DNA of 64,000 nt from Pterois miles (GCA_947000775.1 CAMQGK010000638.1:29517501-29581500); one strand, 5' to 3'; shown: positions 36,957 through 50,564, counted from the first letter of the stretch. A program made the numbers and translations. The notes: a model not told the origin generated them from the letters alone.

Positions 36957-39900
36957 CCTCTCCGGGAACCATCACCTTAACGTGGTGGAGAGGTTTGTGT
37001 GTCCCTATGAACCTGAGGGCTGTGTTGCCTGGAGCCTAGTGCTCCTGGTAGGGTCTCCCATGGCAAATTGGTCTCAGGTGAGGGGCCAGACAAAGAATGG
37101 TTCAAAATCCCCATGAATAACCGAGGAAGAGGAGGAGTGACCCGGCCCGGAGGAAGCCCGGGGCCCCCATCTGGAGCCAGGCCCAGATGGAGGGCCCGTG
37201 AGCGAGCGCCTGGTGGCCGGGCTCAGCCCGAAAAAGCGACGTGGAGACCCCCTCCTCTCCATCCTGTGGGCCCACCACCCGCAGGAGGAACCGCTGGGGT
37301 CGGGTGCGCTGCCATATGGGTGGCAGTGAAAGCCAGGGACCTCGACGGACCAGACCTGGGCGGCAGAGGCTGGCTCTGGGGACGTGGAACGTCACCTCTC
37401 TGTGGGGGAAAGAGCCGGAGCTTGTGCGGGAGGTGGAGCGCTATCAGTTAGATCTGGTGGGGCTTACCTCTACGCACAGCCTCGGCTCTGGAACCGTTCT
37501 CCTGGATAGGGGTTGGACTCTATTCTTCTCTGGAGTTGCCCAGGGTGTGAGGCGCCAAGCGGGTGTGGGGATACTCACAAATCCCCGGTTGAGTGCTGCT
37601 ACGTTGGGGTTTACCCCGGTGAACGAGAGGGTCGCCTCCCTGCGCCTTCGGGTTGTGGGGGGAAAACTCTGACTGTTGTCTGTGCATATGCACCGAACAG
37701 CAGTTCAGAGTATTCGACCTTCTTGGAGACCCTGAATGGAGTCCTGTATGGGGCCCCAGTAGGGGACTCCATTGTTCTGCTTGGGGACTTCAACGCACAC
37801 ATGGGCAACGATGGAGGTACCTGGAGAGGCGTGATTGGGAGGAATGGCCTCCCTGATCTGAACCGGAGTGGTCATTTGTTATTGGATTTCTGTGCTAGTC
37901 ATGGATTATCCATAACAAATACCATGTTCGAACATAAGGATGCTCATAAGTGTACTTGGTACCAGAGCACCCTAGGCCGAAGATCGATGATCGATTTTGT
38001 GATCGTATCATCTGATCTGAGGCCGCATGTTTTGGACACTCGGGTGAAGAGAGGGGCAGAGCTGTCAACTGATCACCATCTGGTGGTGAGTTGGATCAGA
38101 GGGTGGGGGAAGACTCTGGATAGACCTGGTAAACCCAAACGTGTAGTGCGGGTGAACTGGGAAAGTCTGGAGGAGGCCCCTATCCGAGAGATCTTCAACT
38201 CACACCTCCAGCGGAGCTTTTCTAGCATTCCTGTGGAGGCTGGGGGCATTGAACCTGAGTGGGCGATGTTCAAAGCTTCCATTTCTGAAGCTGCGGCGGT
38301 GAGCTGTGGCCTGCGGGTCTTAGGTGCCTCAAGGGGCGGTAACCCTCGAACACCGTGGTGGACACCGGTGGTCAGGGAAGCTGTCCGACTGAAGAAGGAG
38401 TCCTTCCGGGATATGTTATCTCGGAGGACTCCGGAGGCAGTTGCAAGGTACCGACGGGCCCGTGGGGCGGCAGCCGCTGCTGTAAAGGAGGCAAAGCAGC
38501 GGGTGTGGGAGGAGTTCGGAGCAGCGATGGAGAAGGACTTTCGGTCGGCACCAAGGTGCTTCTGGAAAACTGTCCGGCACCTCAGGAGGGGGAAACGGGG
38601 AACCATCCAAGCTGTGTACAGTAAGGATGGGACACTGTTGACCTCAACTGAGGAGGTAACCGGGCGGTGGAAGGAGCACTTTGAGGAACTCCTGAACCCG
38701 ACTGATACGCCCTCTCTTGTAGAGGCAGAGCTGGAAGCTGATGGGGGATCGTCGTCAATTTCCCTAGGGGAAGTCACTGAGGTAGTTAAACAGCTCCGCA
38801 GTGGCAAGGCCCCGGGGATTGACGAGATTCGCCCAGAAATGCTGAAGGCTCTGGGTGTGGAGGGGCTGTCGTGGATGACACGCCTCTTCAACATTGCGTG
38901 GAAGTCGGGGACAGTGCCTAAAGAGTGGCAGACCGGGGTGGTGGTTCCCCTGTTCAAAAAGGGGGACCAGAGAGTGTGTGCCAATTACAGGGGTATCGCA
39001 CTACTCAGCCTCCCTGGTAAAGTCTACTCTAGGGTGCTGGATAGGACGGTCCGGCCGATAGTCGAACCTCAGATTGAAGAGGAACAATGCGGATTTCGTC
39101 CTGGCCGTGGAACAACGGACCAGCTCTTCACTCTCACAAGGATCCTTGAGGGGTCCTGGGATTATGCCCATCCAGTCTACATGTGTTTTGTAGACTTGGA
39201 GAAGGCGTACGATCGGGTCCCCCGGGGTATACTGTGGGAGGTGCTGCGGGAGTATGGGGTGAGGGGGTCACTTCTCAGGGCCATCCAATCCCTGTACTCC
39301 CAAAGCGAGAGCTGCGTCCGGGTTCTCGGCAGTAAGTCGGACTCGTTTCCGGTGGGCGTTGGCCTTCGCCAGGGTTGCGCCTTGTCTCCAATCCTGTTCG
39401 TGATATTCATGGACAGGATATCGAGGCATAGTCGGGGGGAGGAGGGTTTGCAGATTGGTGTGCTGAGGATCTCATCGCTGCTTTTTGCAGATGATGTGGT
39501 TCTGCTGGCATCATCAGTCTGTGACCTCCAGCGCTCACTGGATCGGTTCGCAGCCGAGTGTGAAGCAGTTGGGATGAGGATCAGCACCTCTAAATCGGAG
39601 GCCATGGTTCTCAGCAGGAAACCGATGGATTGTCTACTCCAGGTAGGGAATGAGTCTTTACCCCAAGTGAAGGAGTTCAAGTACCTCGGGGCCTTGTTCA
39701 TGAGTGAGGGAACAATGGAACGTGAGCTTGGCCGGAGAATCGGAGCAGCGGGGCGGTATTGCAGTCGCTGTATCGCACCGTTGTGACGAAGAGAGAGTTG
39801 AGCCGGAAGGCAAAGCTCTCTATCTACCGGTCAATCTTCGTGCCTACTCTCACCTATGGTCATGAGGGCTGGGTCATGACCGAAAGAACTAGATCGCGAG

Positions 39901-40302
39901 TACAAGCGGCCGAAATGGGTTTTCTCAGGAGGGTGGCTAACATCTCCCTTAGAGATAAGGTGAGAAGCTCGGTCATCCGTGAGGGACTCGGAGTAGAGCC
40001 GCTGCTCCTTTGCGTTGAAAGGAGGCAGTTGAGGTGGTTCGGGCATCTGGTAAGGATGCCTCCTGGGCGCCTCCCTAGGGAGATGTTCCAGGCACGACCA
40101 GCTGGGAGGAGACCCCGGGGACGACCCAGGAGTAGATGGAGAGGTTATATCTCCACACTGACCTGGGAACGCCTCGGGATCCCCCAGTCAGAGCTGGTTA
40201 ATGTGGCCCGGGAAAGGGAAGTTTGGGGTCCCCTGCTGGATCTGTTGCCCCCGCGACCCGACCCTGGATAAGCGGTTGAAGATGAAGATGATGAAGATGA
40301 AG
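36957..40302 (+). mobile_element. Rex3 (RTE clade) non-LTR retrotransposon, apparently full length
   Basis: The 3.35-kb element has a GC-rich 5' region, an endonuclease and reverse transcriptase coding region, a short 3' end (GGATAAGCGGTTGAAGATGA) and a GATG/AAGATG microsatellite tail typical of RTE elements instead of poly(A). An 11-bp perfect target duplication flanks it. The segment 38926-38945 equals, from memory, the site of a standard Rex3 PCR primer. The high GC content contrasts with the surroundings. Confidence 0.92.
37350..40271 (+). pseudogene. Rex3 endonuclease-reverse transcriptase, two single-base frameshifts
   Basis: The APE-type endonuclease begins near LALGTWNVTSL (about 37373) and includes VVCAYAPNSS, LLGDFNAHMGN and STDHHLVVSW. 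The reverse transcriptase shows VDLEKAYDRVPR (motif A), GLRQGCALSPILF (motif B) and LLFADDVVLLA (motif C, about 39477-39509). The C-terminus carries RWFGHLVRMPPGRLPREMF and stops at 40269-40271. The frame changes near 37660 and near 39750, both at G-runs; otherwise no stop interrupts about 960 codons. The true start codon is uncertain. The endonuclease nicks target DNA and the reverse transcriptase copies the RNA at the nick. Confidence 0.92.
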
Positions 40303-40313
40303 AAGCAAAATGT
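40303..40313. repeat. target-site duplication, right, of Rex3
   Basis: This is an exact copy of AAGCAAAATGT at 36946-36956, placed directly after the AAGATG tail. Confidence 0.85.
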
Positions 40314-43300
40314 TCAAAAAAAGAAAAGCTGCTGCAGAGGGAAGGACATTTAATGAGAGACAGAAATATTAGGATCAAGACTATTTCCTTTTCCTGGTTC
40401 AAACACACAATTTAAAATTTCACTCCGGGTTTTTAGAGTCGATCTGAGACCTTTGAATCAGCTGATTGTTGTGTTTGTTGTGTTTTAATGATGTGAAATA
40501 TGTTCAGTGTGAGTGCTGACCTCCAGACTGAGACTCAACATGAACGAGGTGTGTCGAGTCAAAGGGATCAATAACAGATAAATATTGATAGCAGCTGTTA
40601 CCTTAGAAACTGAAAGCCTTTCTTTGTCTTAGCGACTGTTTGTGTTTGTGTCTGCCATCACATAAAGTCCCAATAACTGATCTTCTTTGTTAGAAGTAAA
40701 CGCTGACACACTGCAGGAGTATCAGCATGGCAGCAGCACTTCTGTTCGTCCTGTCTTGATTCAAACAAGCACCTGCACTGTGCTTTAATTCGCTTATTTA
40801 AGCAGGAAATCCTCTGCCTAAAGGAAACACAAATATTTAAAATGTAAATCTGCTTTCTTAGTTTGGATATAAAGGTAGTTCTGTGAGCTCAAACACACCT
40901 TCAGTGTTCACTTGGTTTCTCTGTTTGCACATGTGTTTTTGATATTAAATGCCAAAATGTAGTAAGTAAAGACGGCCTCGTTTACATCGAGTATCACATA
41001 GCAGAAATAAAAGCCCTCGGAAAGTGTGAATGTCAGTCTATATCACTATGAGCTCTCTGTGTCGGGGTTAATTATGTTTTCTGAGTTCATGGCCGGTTTG
41101 TCCTGGGCGCTGTGAGGTGTCATAAAAGTGTTCAGTCTGACTCTTAAAGCTGCCGTAGGTAGAAACGGAGCAAATATGATTAAAATAGTTATTTTATAAA
41201 ACAGTCACTATATCCTGACAGTAGTTCATGAGACAGGTAATCTGGGATAAATCCTGTTCCTCTGGGTCCTCCAGCGCTCCGAACGGCATCTGCTAGATTT
41301 CACAGACCGGAGGAAAACAACCAATCAGAGCTGATCCGGAGTCTGCCGTCTCTCAGCCACATTTACATGCGCCAGATTTCTCCAATCCGATGTGATCCTC
41401 GGTTGATCAGAAATTCCAAACCCTCTGTTTACGTGGACACTAACTAAAATGATCCGATCGTGACGTGCGTATACGAGCACCGAGCGTTTAATCAGGATAA
41501 ATCCTTTGGGCATGCTCAGAGTTGTCTAATTTTCTGGAAACAGTAGAAGAAGAAGAAGCTGGACTTCCTCCTGTGTTGTAAACAAACGTCGCGTTGTCTG
41601 TCTCGCGTCACGCTGACGTAGCGCACATGCTCAGTGGAGATAATTTGACCCAACCAGGAAGTCATGATCCGAATGGCTGTGAATAAGGACGCCGATCGGA
41701 AAACAAGGATCCCTGTCGAAGCGCTGTCGTCAGGCCTGGGTCTCCGCAGAAGGAAATCAGACTGAACGCTGATCTTTTGTCTTCCTGTTTCCATCAGATG
41801 AAAAGTAAAACGTTGTTTACTTTTCTTCTCGATGTCGGTGTAACACTCCCTCTGCTTCCCACGCTGCATATTTCACATTCTCCGGCTCCATTTGTGCCTG
41901 AATAGTTTGAATTCCTGCGAGGAATCTGCTGTCACAATGGCAGCTTTCAGCTTTCAGCTTCCTGCGAACAGCCAGCAGCTGCTTTTCTGGCCGCTGATCC
42001 ATTTTGATGTCAGTCAGTAGATCCTCGTTATTTTATCTGTTTTCATACACTAACAACGACGTCTCACAGCGTTAGACTTTAATCTCGTTGATTCATACAC
42101 ATCGACGTTGTGGCGCTCGGTCAGCACGTATTTTTTGTGCGTTTTCCTACAAATGTCTAGCAACATATGATGCTCATGTCAATTTCCGCTCTGGTCTTTT
42201 CAAAATAAAAGTTATTTGCGTTAGGAATAGATGGACTTGGTTAGGCTTAGGCAACAAAACTGCTTTGGTTTAGGGAAACATTGCAGCTCTGACTGTAAAT
42301 TACATCAGAGGTGGTGTTAGTGAGTTAGTTAAAACTACGTAGTTAGCTTTAGGAAAAGATGGCAGTTCAACGTTAACTTCTGGTTTCAGCGGTTTCCTGG
42401 AAAAACAGTGATTTTTGACCCGACCTCCTTCGCCGCTCTCAACACTGCCAGGTTCACAGATACATGGATTACATACCAGCTGATTTTGTGCTGATCATCA
42501 CAAATAATGAGAAATTTGTCTCTGTGTACACAAATCAATACATTAAATTTTGTGACTATTTCATGAACGGATCCTAAAGAAGGCGAATGACTTATGACTT
42601 AACTTAATGACTTAAAGAAAAGTCATCTTAAATACAGAAAACACACTAAGATGCAGCTAGAAACTAGAAAGAGGAACTTGGTATCAACTTCTACTCTATC
42701 AGGTACAACATGCAAAAAAAAAATAAAGCGTTTACATGGTGAATAATTCGCTTTTTCCAGGAATTCCTCCTGTCTGGGTGCTGCAGACTGAAATCTGTAG
42801 TCTGAATAATTTATTTCAAGATACAAACACCAACACCAGTATTTCCTGCTTGGCTGAAGATGTCTTCACTCTGCTGACTCCCATCAGACGTCTTTCAGTG
42901 ACATATGAGTAAGTTCGCAGGCATCCCCGCGGCGCCCACAGGAAGCCGTTTCCCAGAGCGGTAGAACCAAGGCGGCCCCCGTCGCCGGCGTCCGTCCAGC
43001 CGCCACACCGCCGAGGAACATTTAGCCTTTGTTTCTCTATCAGGGAAACAATTGATCTGCACTGTCAGCCGGCTGGGCTCAGTCTGAGCACTGAGGACTA
43101 AATATATATTCACACTGGAAACGTCGTAGGAGAAATCTGTTTAGAGATCAATCAATTCTTTGCATCAGTACATTGATTATAAATCAGGCAAATTAAACTG
43201 CATCAATCTGCTGAATCATTGATGCCATTCAGCTTCAGAAAGCCATAATTCATATAAATGTCTTGAATCAAACAGATTTAACACAAAAGACTGAATTACT

Positions 43301-46169
43301 GTAAAACCTCTGCAGTGGTAAAACGAGCTCAGTCCATCTTGATCAGACTCATAATCACATATTTCATGTTAAACTGCATAAAAACGACTAGTTCTGGATA
43401 TACATATTATATTACAGTAAAATGGTACCTACAGTTACTACAGTTAAAGGACCAATGTGAAGCATTTAGGGGAGCTATTAGCAGAAATGGAAAATAATAT
43501 TCAGCACTATGATGTCTTTAGTGTATAAACACCTGAAACTGAGACTGGTTGTTTGTTAACCTAGAATGATGTTCGATGTATAAAGAGTCTGTAGATCAGC
43601 GTCCCAGTAGGAGCTCTGAGATCTCCTCATTTAAATCTCCTCTTAGTTTGACATAAAGACATAAAGGGACATAAAGACCAGTCTCCTGGACGACAGTCCT
43701 GTGTTTGTTTGACCCGTCCTCCTCAGGAAGACTTGGACTTTAAGGAAACATTGTGCAGTTTGGGTGTATGGGAGGTAATGTGTCTCTGTAATCAGCTAGT
43801 AGCTGCACTAATAAATAAATATCAGCAGTTTTGAAACTGAACAATTTGCCAGTTGTGCTGATCTTCTCGTCCGTTTTGGTAAAGCTTCCTGCTCTTTGTC
43901 TTTCAGAGGTCATCATGTCTTCCACCTCCAGCTTTCTGTCTCTCGGCCTTTTATGAGACGAGAGGTTCGCAGCCCCATCTGGTGAAGGAATGATGAAGAG
44001 GAGGAAGAAAAGAAAAAAGGTAGGTTAGCCGTCTTGTAAAACCCGTCCTGTCCTCCCTCTCTTTACCTCCGTCTCTCTCTGAGGAGTGATCGCTGAGCGC
44101 TTTCCTGATGTTCTTCCAGTCTCAGTCTCTCTGAGAGATGGACAAACCAGGCGAACGTCCGCCGTAACGAACCGAAACAAACACAACATGTCAAATATGT
44201 CCCCAAGTAAAACTGTGATTATCACAGAATACCGTCATACAGTTTGGGCACCGAGCAGTTTAAAGGAAAAGGATGTTGCTGAAATTCACAGTATCAGGAA
44301 AATAAATCATCTTCTGATGATGTTTGTGTGGTACATGATGGTTATGGAAGTTCAACAGGATATTTATGGATTGAAGCCACCTAAAGCTTGTTTATGTTTA
44401 TAGTTGTTTATATCACCTCCACCCTGCTGTAAACCTCAGTGTTCCCCATCCCATAACCAGCTCCTCAGCATCTATACCAGCCGCATCTTTCTGCTCATTT
44501 CAGCTGCTCATCCCACAAATACATGAGCCTGACAAGTTGGACATCACTGTGAAGGGACATAAACAGGCTGTCAACCATGTCAAATATGATAATGTTAGCA
44601 CTTAAATGACAGAGACATAATCCACCAAACACTGATTTACTAACGATTTGTGAGTTTATTTGTGATACATCAAAAACAAAAATAATCTGGGAGAAAATAA
44701 ATGTATGCACTAAATATATATGCTGATATATATATATGTGTGTTATTGTGGCATTCATATATATTCATATATATCTCCAACTGGCCACTTTATTAGGTAC
44801 ACCTGTACAGTCTATAAGCTGTTTTGGACGTTCTGTTGGTTTTTGTTTTCAAAATAATCCAAACACAAGCTGAACTTTCTGGCTTTTTTTGCAGAGCTTT
44901 CAAACACGCACAGTCTTCATCAGCACCTTTTTCTTTTAGGTTAAAGTGTTATTAATATTCCACTAATATTCCTGCTTACATAAAGCCATGCATATTCTGG
45001 CTGCTACTTGAGATATTTATCTAAAAACCTGTTGATATCCAAGTCTTTCATAATGTTTAACTGTAGGTGTGTTTCTCTTTCTTTTCTTTTGGTCAAGCAT
45101 CTCCGCAAACTGTCAGCTAGCAACAGTCTTTCAAAGATGCTCCTCAAACCTGAATAATCTCAACATACATGTAGAGCTCCACTCATAAGGCCTAATTCAG
45201 ACTATCCAGATGTCGTCATGTATACCTGCTTCAAATGTATACTGTAGATACTATAATGCAATCAGGTATAACGTTATAACGTCACATTTTGGACCAAATA
45301 CAGAAAATAATTTAGCAGTGATGTTTTAAAACATGTCGAGTTGCTTGGTGACATTATTTTCTGCAGGATATGAATGATTAAATGAAAAGCAACTCAAGTT
45401 TCCCGTGTGTTGGTCGTGTCCGCTGCAGCCTTCGTACGTGTTTATGTTGGACAGATGTTAACGCTGCTACGGTGCACGTCCCATAAAGCCGACACATGAC
45501 TCCTCGTTGTTGTTGTCAACCCGACAGTTGACCCGTTACAGGAGCGCCGACGCTCCTCGCCATCGCCACCTGGAAGACGTTAAAGTCAGACTCGCCCTGT
45601 TTTTTACAACGCATTACAAAACTGTTATACAGACGATTAGAAACTGCTCGCACGACGACAGACGTGTTGTTAGTATGTTGGTGGTTTAGTTCTAGAGGAG
45701 TTTCATTTTTCTGTCCCGTTCACGCAGAGCTCGTGAGGGAGAGTTGGAGCACTGGTTGACTGAAAGCTTTGCCTTTCAGGCCTTTACATCTCCTGCATGA
45801 CTGCTGACATCACACCAGTCCACCCGCTGATCTCACGCTCCATTTGGCCCTCACTCATGATAAGAGACCCTGTTGTAGACCAACAATTCATTTTTATTTT
45901 GACCGTAACCACGATCTCTCTCTACGACTGTGCTGCATGTGTTCATGCACACTTGTGTTTTTCTGCAGTTGAAAGACGGCAGCGACAGTTATACTTCTGC
46001 ATTAAGGGGTTATGTCACCCTAAACGGCGGTAGGCGCTGCAGCTTTGCCATGACGCCTCGTTTCCACGCAGTTTGTTTTGTGTCTGTAAATCTGTACATT
46101 AAGTAGTGTTCAATGCAGGGAAATGCATCTCTTTACAGACAGAAACACCACCACAGATACAGGAGTTAA
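40314..46169. other. 5.9-kb intergenic region with old repeat fragments
   Basis: No gene was recognised. Likely dispersed repeats are at about 41147-41340 (AAAGCTGCCGTAGGTAGAAA, then AACCAATCAGAGCTG), 42200-42270 (TTAGGCAACAAAACTGCTTT, similar to the 30-bp array near 52.2 kb), 43444-43640 (AAAGGACCAATGTGAAGCAT) and 44775-44815 (GGCCACTTTATTAGGTACAC). Open frames here are under 120 codons and have no visible domain. Confidence 0.5.
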
Positions 46170-46177
46170 AGTGACTG

Positions 46178-46250
46178 CATAGATAAGATAAGATAAGATA
46201 AGATAATGATATTCCTTTATTAGTCCCACAGTGGGGAAATTCACATAGAT
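46178..46250 (-). repeat. SINE-tail fragment (AGATA)n with TTCCTTTATTAGTCCCACAG
   Basis: The sequence AGATAAGATAAGATAAGATAATG, then TATTCCTTTATTAGTCCCAC, equals the 3' end of the SINE seen at 62892-62930 in reverse orientation. The tRNA-like head is absent, so the insertion is truncated. Confidence 0.7.
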
Positions 46251-46307
46251 GGAAAAGTAGGTTATCACACGTTGTAGCAGGTTCAGTTTTAAAGCTGAGT
46301 GAAGATC

Positions 46308-46363
46308 CTGGTCTCATCTGAACCTAGAGACCCTGATGGATCCATCAGTACCAACCAGGTCAG

Positions 46364-46401
<38 letters not shown>

Positions 46402-46460
46402 ATCCTGGTCTCATCTGAAACTAGAGAACCTGATGGATCCATCGGTACCAACCAGGTCAG

Positions 46461-46498
<38 letters not shown>

Positions 46499-46557
46499 AT
46501 CCTGGTCTCATCTGAACCTAGAGACCCTGATGGATCCATCAGTACCAACCAGGTCAG

Positions 46558-46592
<35 letters not shown>

Positions 46593-46651
46593 ATCCTGGT
46601 CTCATCTGAAACTAGAGACCCTGATGGATCCATCAGTACCAACCAGGTCAG

Positions 46652-46689
<38 letters not shown>

Positions 46690-46748
46690 ATCCTGGTCTC
46701 ATCTGAAACTAGAGAACCTGATGGATCCATCGGTACCAACCAGGTCAG

Positions 46749-46795
<47 letters not shown>

Positions 46796-46957
46796 ATCCT
46801 GGTCTCATCTGAAACTAGAGAACCTGATGGATCCATCGGTACCAACCAGGTCAGACTACTACTACTACTACTACTACTACTACTGCTACTACTACTACAT
46901 CCTGGTCTCATCTGAAACTAGAGACCCTGATGGATCCATCAGTACCAACCAGGTCAG

Positions 46958-46998
<41 letters not shown>

Positions 46999-47151
46999 AT
47001 CCTGGTCTCATCTGAAACTAGAGACCCTGATGGATCCATCGGTACCAACCAGGTCAGACACACACTACTACTACTACTACTACTACTACTACATCCTGGT
47101 CTCATCTGAAACTAGAGACCCTGATGGATCCATCAGTACCAACCAGGTCAG

Positions 47152-47187
<36 letters not shown>

Positions 47188-47257
47188 GCTACTACTACAT
47201 CCTGGTCTCATCTGAAACTAGAGACCCTGATGGATCCATCAGTACCAACCAGGTCAG

Positions 47258-47295
<38 letters not shown>

Positions 47296-47354
47296 ATCCT
47301 GGTCTCATCTGAAACTAGAGACCCTGATGGATCCATCAGTACCAACCAGGTCAG

Positions 47355-47389
<35 letters not shown>

Positions 47390-47448
47390 ATCCTGGTCTC
47401 ATCTGAAACTAGAGAACCTGATGGATCCATCAGTACCAACCAGGTCAG

Positions 47449-47489
<41 letters not shown>

Positions 47490-47548
47490 ATCCTGGTCTC
47501 ATCTGAAACTAGAGAACCTGATGGATCCATCAGTACCAACCAGGTCAG

Positions 47549-47596
<48 letters not shown>

Positions 47597-47744
47597 ATCC
47601 TGGTCTCATCTGAAACTAGAGAACCTGATGGATCCATCAGTACCAACCAGGTCAGACTACTACTACTACTACTACTACTACATCCTGGTCTCATCTGAAA
47701 CTAGAGAACCTGATGGATCCATCAGTACCAACCAGGTCAGACTA
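46308..47744 (-). repeat. compound minisatellite with (CTA)n, array 3
   Basis: Same unit as arrays 1 and 2 but reversed: CATCCTGGTCTCATCTGAAA, CTAGAGAACCTGATGGATCC, ATCAGTACCAACCAGGTCAGA and CTA runs. About 14 units are present. It is the left part of duplication copy A. Confidence 0.97.
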
Positions 47745-48058
47745 GCTGGTAGTGAAGGAGGTTAAATGAGGCTCCAGACTTGACCTCTGACCTCCAGATG
47801 TGTGGATGTAAATGGGTTCTCTGGGTCCCCACCAGTCTCCCTTTACAGACATGCCCACTTTCTGATAGTCCCAGTCAGTCTGGATCAAGTCCTAGTCAAG
47901 TCAGCACTCTGACACACTGACAGCTGTTGTTGCCTGTTGGGCTGCAGTTTGTCATGTTCTGATTGGAGCAGATTGTTGATGCTAAAGTCAGAACCTGGGA
48001 GGGTTTCTGGACAATATCTGGTATTGATTAGTGTTGTTATTGATTTACAGTAATAGTA
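47745..48058 (-). repeat. dispersed repeat 'family X', copy 5
   Basis: It begins GCTGGTAGTGAAGGAGGTTA directly after array 3 and ends near TATTGATTTACAGTAATAG. It lacks the outer AT-rich end seen in copy 6. Confidence 0.85.
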
Positions 48059-49616
48059 ACTGGACAGCTGTTTTTGGTGTGATGTGTCTCTGTTTGGTTG
48101 ACGTGTCTGATGCTAGCTTGATTCTGGTGTAACCTCCACACTGCTAACAGAGGAAACTGTGGCTGTTTTGTAGGAAGTCAGTCACACAAACACTCACTCA
48201 CACTGCAGGTTGCTGGTCTGCTGCTCAGATGTGGTTTTGCGGTTGAGGTGAGAAGAGGCTGTGAGTCATTTAACCAGCGGTGGCTGGAAACACACAGCGG
48301 CGACTGTGCCGCACGCAGGAAGTGGAGGTTTCATGAACCACCACTGTGATCGGTGTGACTGCAGGTCTGCGTGGAGTCACAGGCCACCTACTAACATCCC
48401 ACCTCAGACCAAAACCGGTTCAGGATTCAGAGTCTGTTTCGGATCAGCTGGTTCTGGTGTAGTCGACACAGTTCTGTATCCAGAGCAGACCGGCTGCAGA
48501 GCAACAAATGAAAGGGGGGGGCATTACATTTTATTTTTACATTACAAGTTATTTGCTTTAGGCTGAACAGTGGCTCTATGACCACTACAGGGGGCTGAGA
48601 GATCATTTTTCTCTCACTAAAAAGGGGCACTACATCCAAAAATCTAAAAAACAAACAAAAAACAATAGTGTAGTGTTGTGTCCATTTATTTAACTCAAAA
48701 GTCAAGCATAAAAATAAACATATGCACTGATGTCAAGCTGAACACTGAAGTAAACGTTCATACTGAGAGAGTTAACTACAGCAGCGAGGGGGACTCTGGG
48801 GATCAGGTCTGAGCCTGAAACAAGTCGTAGAAAGTGAAAGAGTCATTTAATGGTGATGAGGAGAAGGGGTATATATATGAATTGTAGTGCGTTACCTGAC
48901 GTATGAGAGCAGCCTGATTTAATTCAACCATTGTCACTTTTATACAGCCACAACTTATCTATCTTTGCATGTGATTCTCTATATTTTGCCCACTTATTAT
49001 ATGTTTTACATATTTACCTACATTACACACTAATGATCAGGTAGATGTCAGTGATTTGTACCATTAACCACTGATTTATTATCTGGATTGGTTTGTGGTC
49101 TCACGTTTTGTCATTTGTGGGTCATAAACTGACTGAAACCACAGTGCAAATGAATAAATGAATGAATAAATGAATGAATGAATAAATGAATGAGCCACAT
49201 TGGCTGTTTCTACATCTGTCAACCAGTTATTGACAGAACAATCAAAACGTAGGTGTCAGCTTCGATTAGCGTTTTCCAGCTTTGCAGCGTCCGTGCTCTG
49301 GTCAGTTTCTGCTTCACGCTCACACAGACTCGGCTCGGCTCTAAAGGCATCTGGTGCAATTAGCCTTGGCTTCACCGTGCATGTGGTCCTGGTTTCTGAG
49401 GCATTTCAGGGCTCCCCGAGAGACCATGAACGTCTCGTTGATGTGTCTATAGGGGTGGACCGAAAGGCCGCGGAGCTCAGTAGTTAGAGGTAGTAGTTAA
49501 GACGATTAGCTGTGAATACATCATCAATAGATTGATAGATATATAGATATCTCTTTATATCAAAGCTGCTGAGAGACGTCACACGAAAAGGGGACAGATT
49601 CAACCGATCATTTGAT
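48059..49616. other. non-repetitive segment within copy A, no gene recognised
   Basis: Two open frames, 48261-48566 and 49200-49487, recur in copy B (58796-59023 and 59684-59980). Neither has a recognisable domain, and the first is frame-disrupted in B. A (GAATGAATAAAT)n run is at 49150-49192. Confidence 0.5.
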
Positions 49617-49634
49617 CAGTACCAACCAGGCCAG

Positions 49635-49666
<32 letters not shown>

Positions 49667-49725
49667 ATCCTGGTCTCATCTGAAACTAGAGAACCTGATG
49701 GATCCATCAGTACCAACCAGGTCAG

Positions 49726-49775
<50 letters not shown>

Positions 49776-49834
49776 ATCCTGGTCTCATCTGAAACTAGAG
49801 AACCTGATGGATCCATCAGTACCAACCAGGTCAG

Positions 49835-49872
<38 letters not shown>

Positions 49873-50084
49873 ATCCTGGTCTCATCTGAAACTAGAGAAC
49901 CTGATGGCTCCATCAGTACCAACCAGGTCAGACTACTACTACTCACACTACTAATCGTCTATAAACTAAAACGAGATCATCATAAACCGGAAAACTACTA
50001 CTACTACTACTACTACTACTACATCCTGGTCTCATCTGAAACTAGAGAACCTGATGGATCCATCAGTACCAACCAGGTCAGACT
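49617..50084 (-). repeat. compound minisatellite with (CTA)n, array 4
   Basis: Four to five units in the same orientation as array 3. Between 49943 and 49992 about 50 nt of unrelated sequence (TCGTCTATAAACTAAAACGA) interrupts a CTA run; copy B lacks it. Confidence 0.95.
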
Positions 50085-50545
50085 AGCTGGTAGTGAAGGA
50101 GGTTAAATGAGGCTCCAGACTTGACCTCTGACCTCCAGATGTGTGGATGTAAATGGGTTCTCTGGGTCCCCACCAGTCTCCCCTTTACAGACATGCCCAC
50201 TTTCTGATAGTCCCAGTCAGTCTGGATCAAGTCCTAGTCCAGTCAGCACTCTGACACACTGACAGCTGTTGTTGCCTGTTGGGCTGCAGTTTACCATGTT
50301 CTGATTGGAGCAGATTGTTGATGCTAAAGTCAGAACCTGGGAGGGTTTCTGGACAATATGTGGTATTGATTAGTGTTGTTATTGATTTACAATAATCAAT
50401 ATATACATACATTTACATAAAGTAGCATATTAGTCCACTAACATGTTGATCAGAGGATTAAATACTGGACTGATCTCCCTTTAAGGGACAATTAGAGCAG
50501 ATAAATAAATGTGATTAATTTACAATAAATCATGATTAAATTGTT
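50085..50545 (-). repeat. dispersed repeat 'family X', copy 6
   Basis: This is one of the two longest copies (copy 8 is its duplicate). It extends through AAAGTAGCATATTAGTCCAC and CAGAGGATTAAATACTGGAC to AAATCATGATTAAATTG. Confidence 0.85.
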
Positions 50546-50564
50546 TACTTTGTAGTGTTATACA

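Noticed and set aside
37068..37451. 127-codon frame at the Rex3 5' end
   Set aside because: It lies in the GC-rich 5' region in another frame, and I recognise no domain. RTE elements usually have one main open frame starting near the endonuclease.
38073..38984. 303-codon open frame on the minus strand
   Set aside because: It is the antisense shadow of the Rex3 coding region.
49200..49487. Open frame kept in both duplicate copies (49200-49487 and 59684-59980)
   Set aside because: The copies are almost identical, so retention carries no evidence of selection. No domain or splice context is visible.
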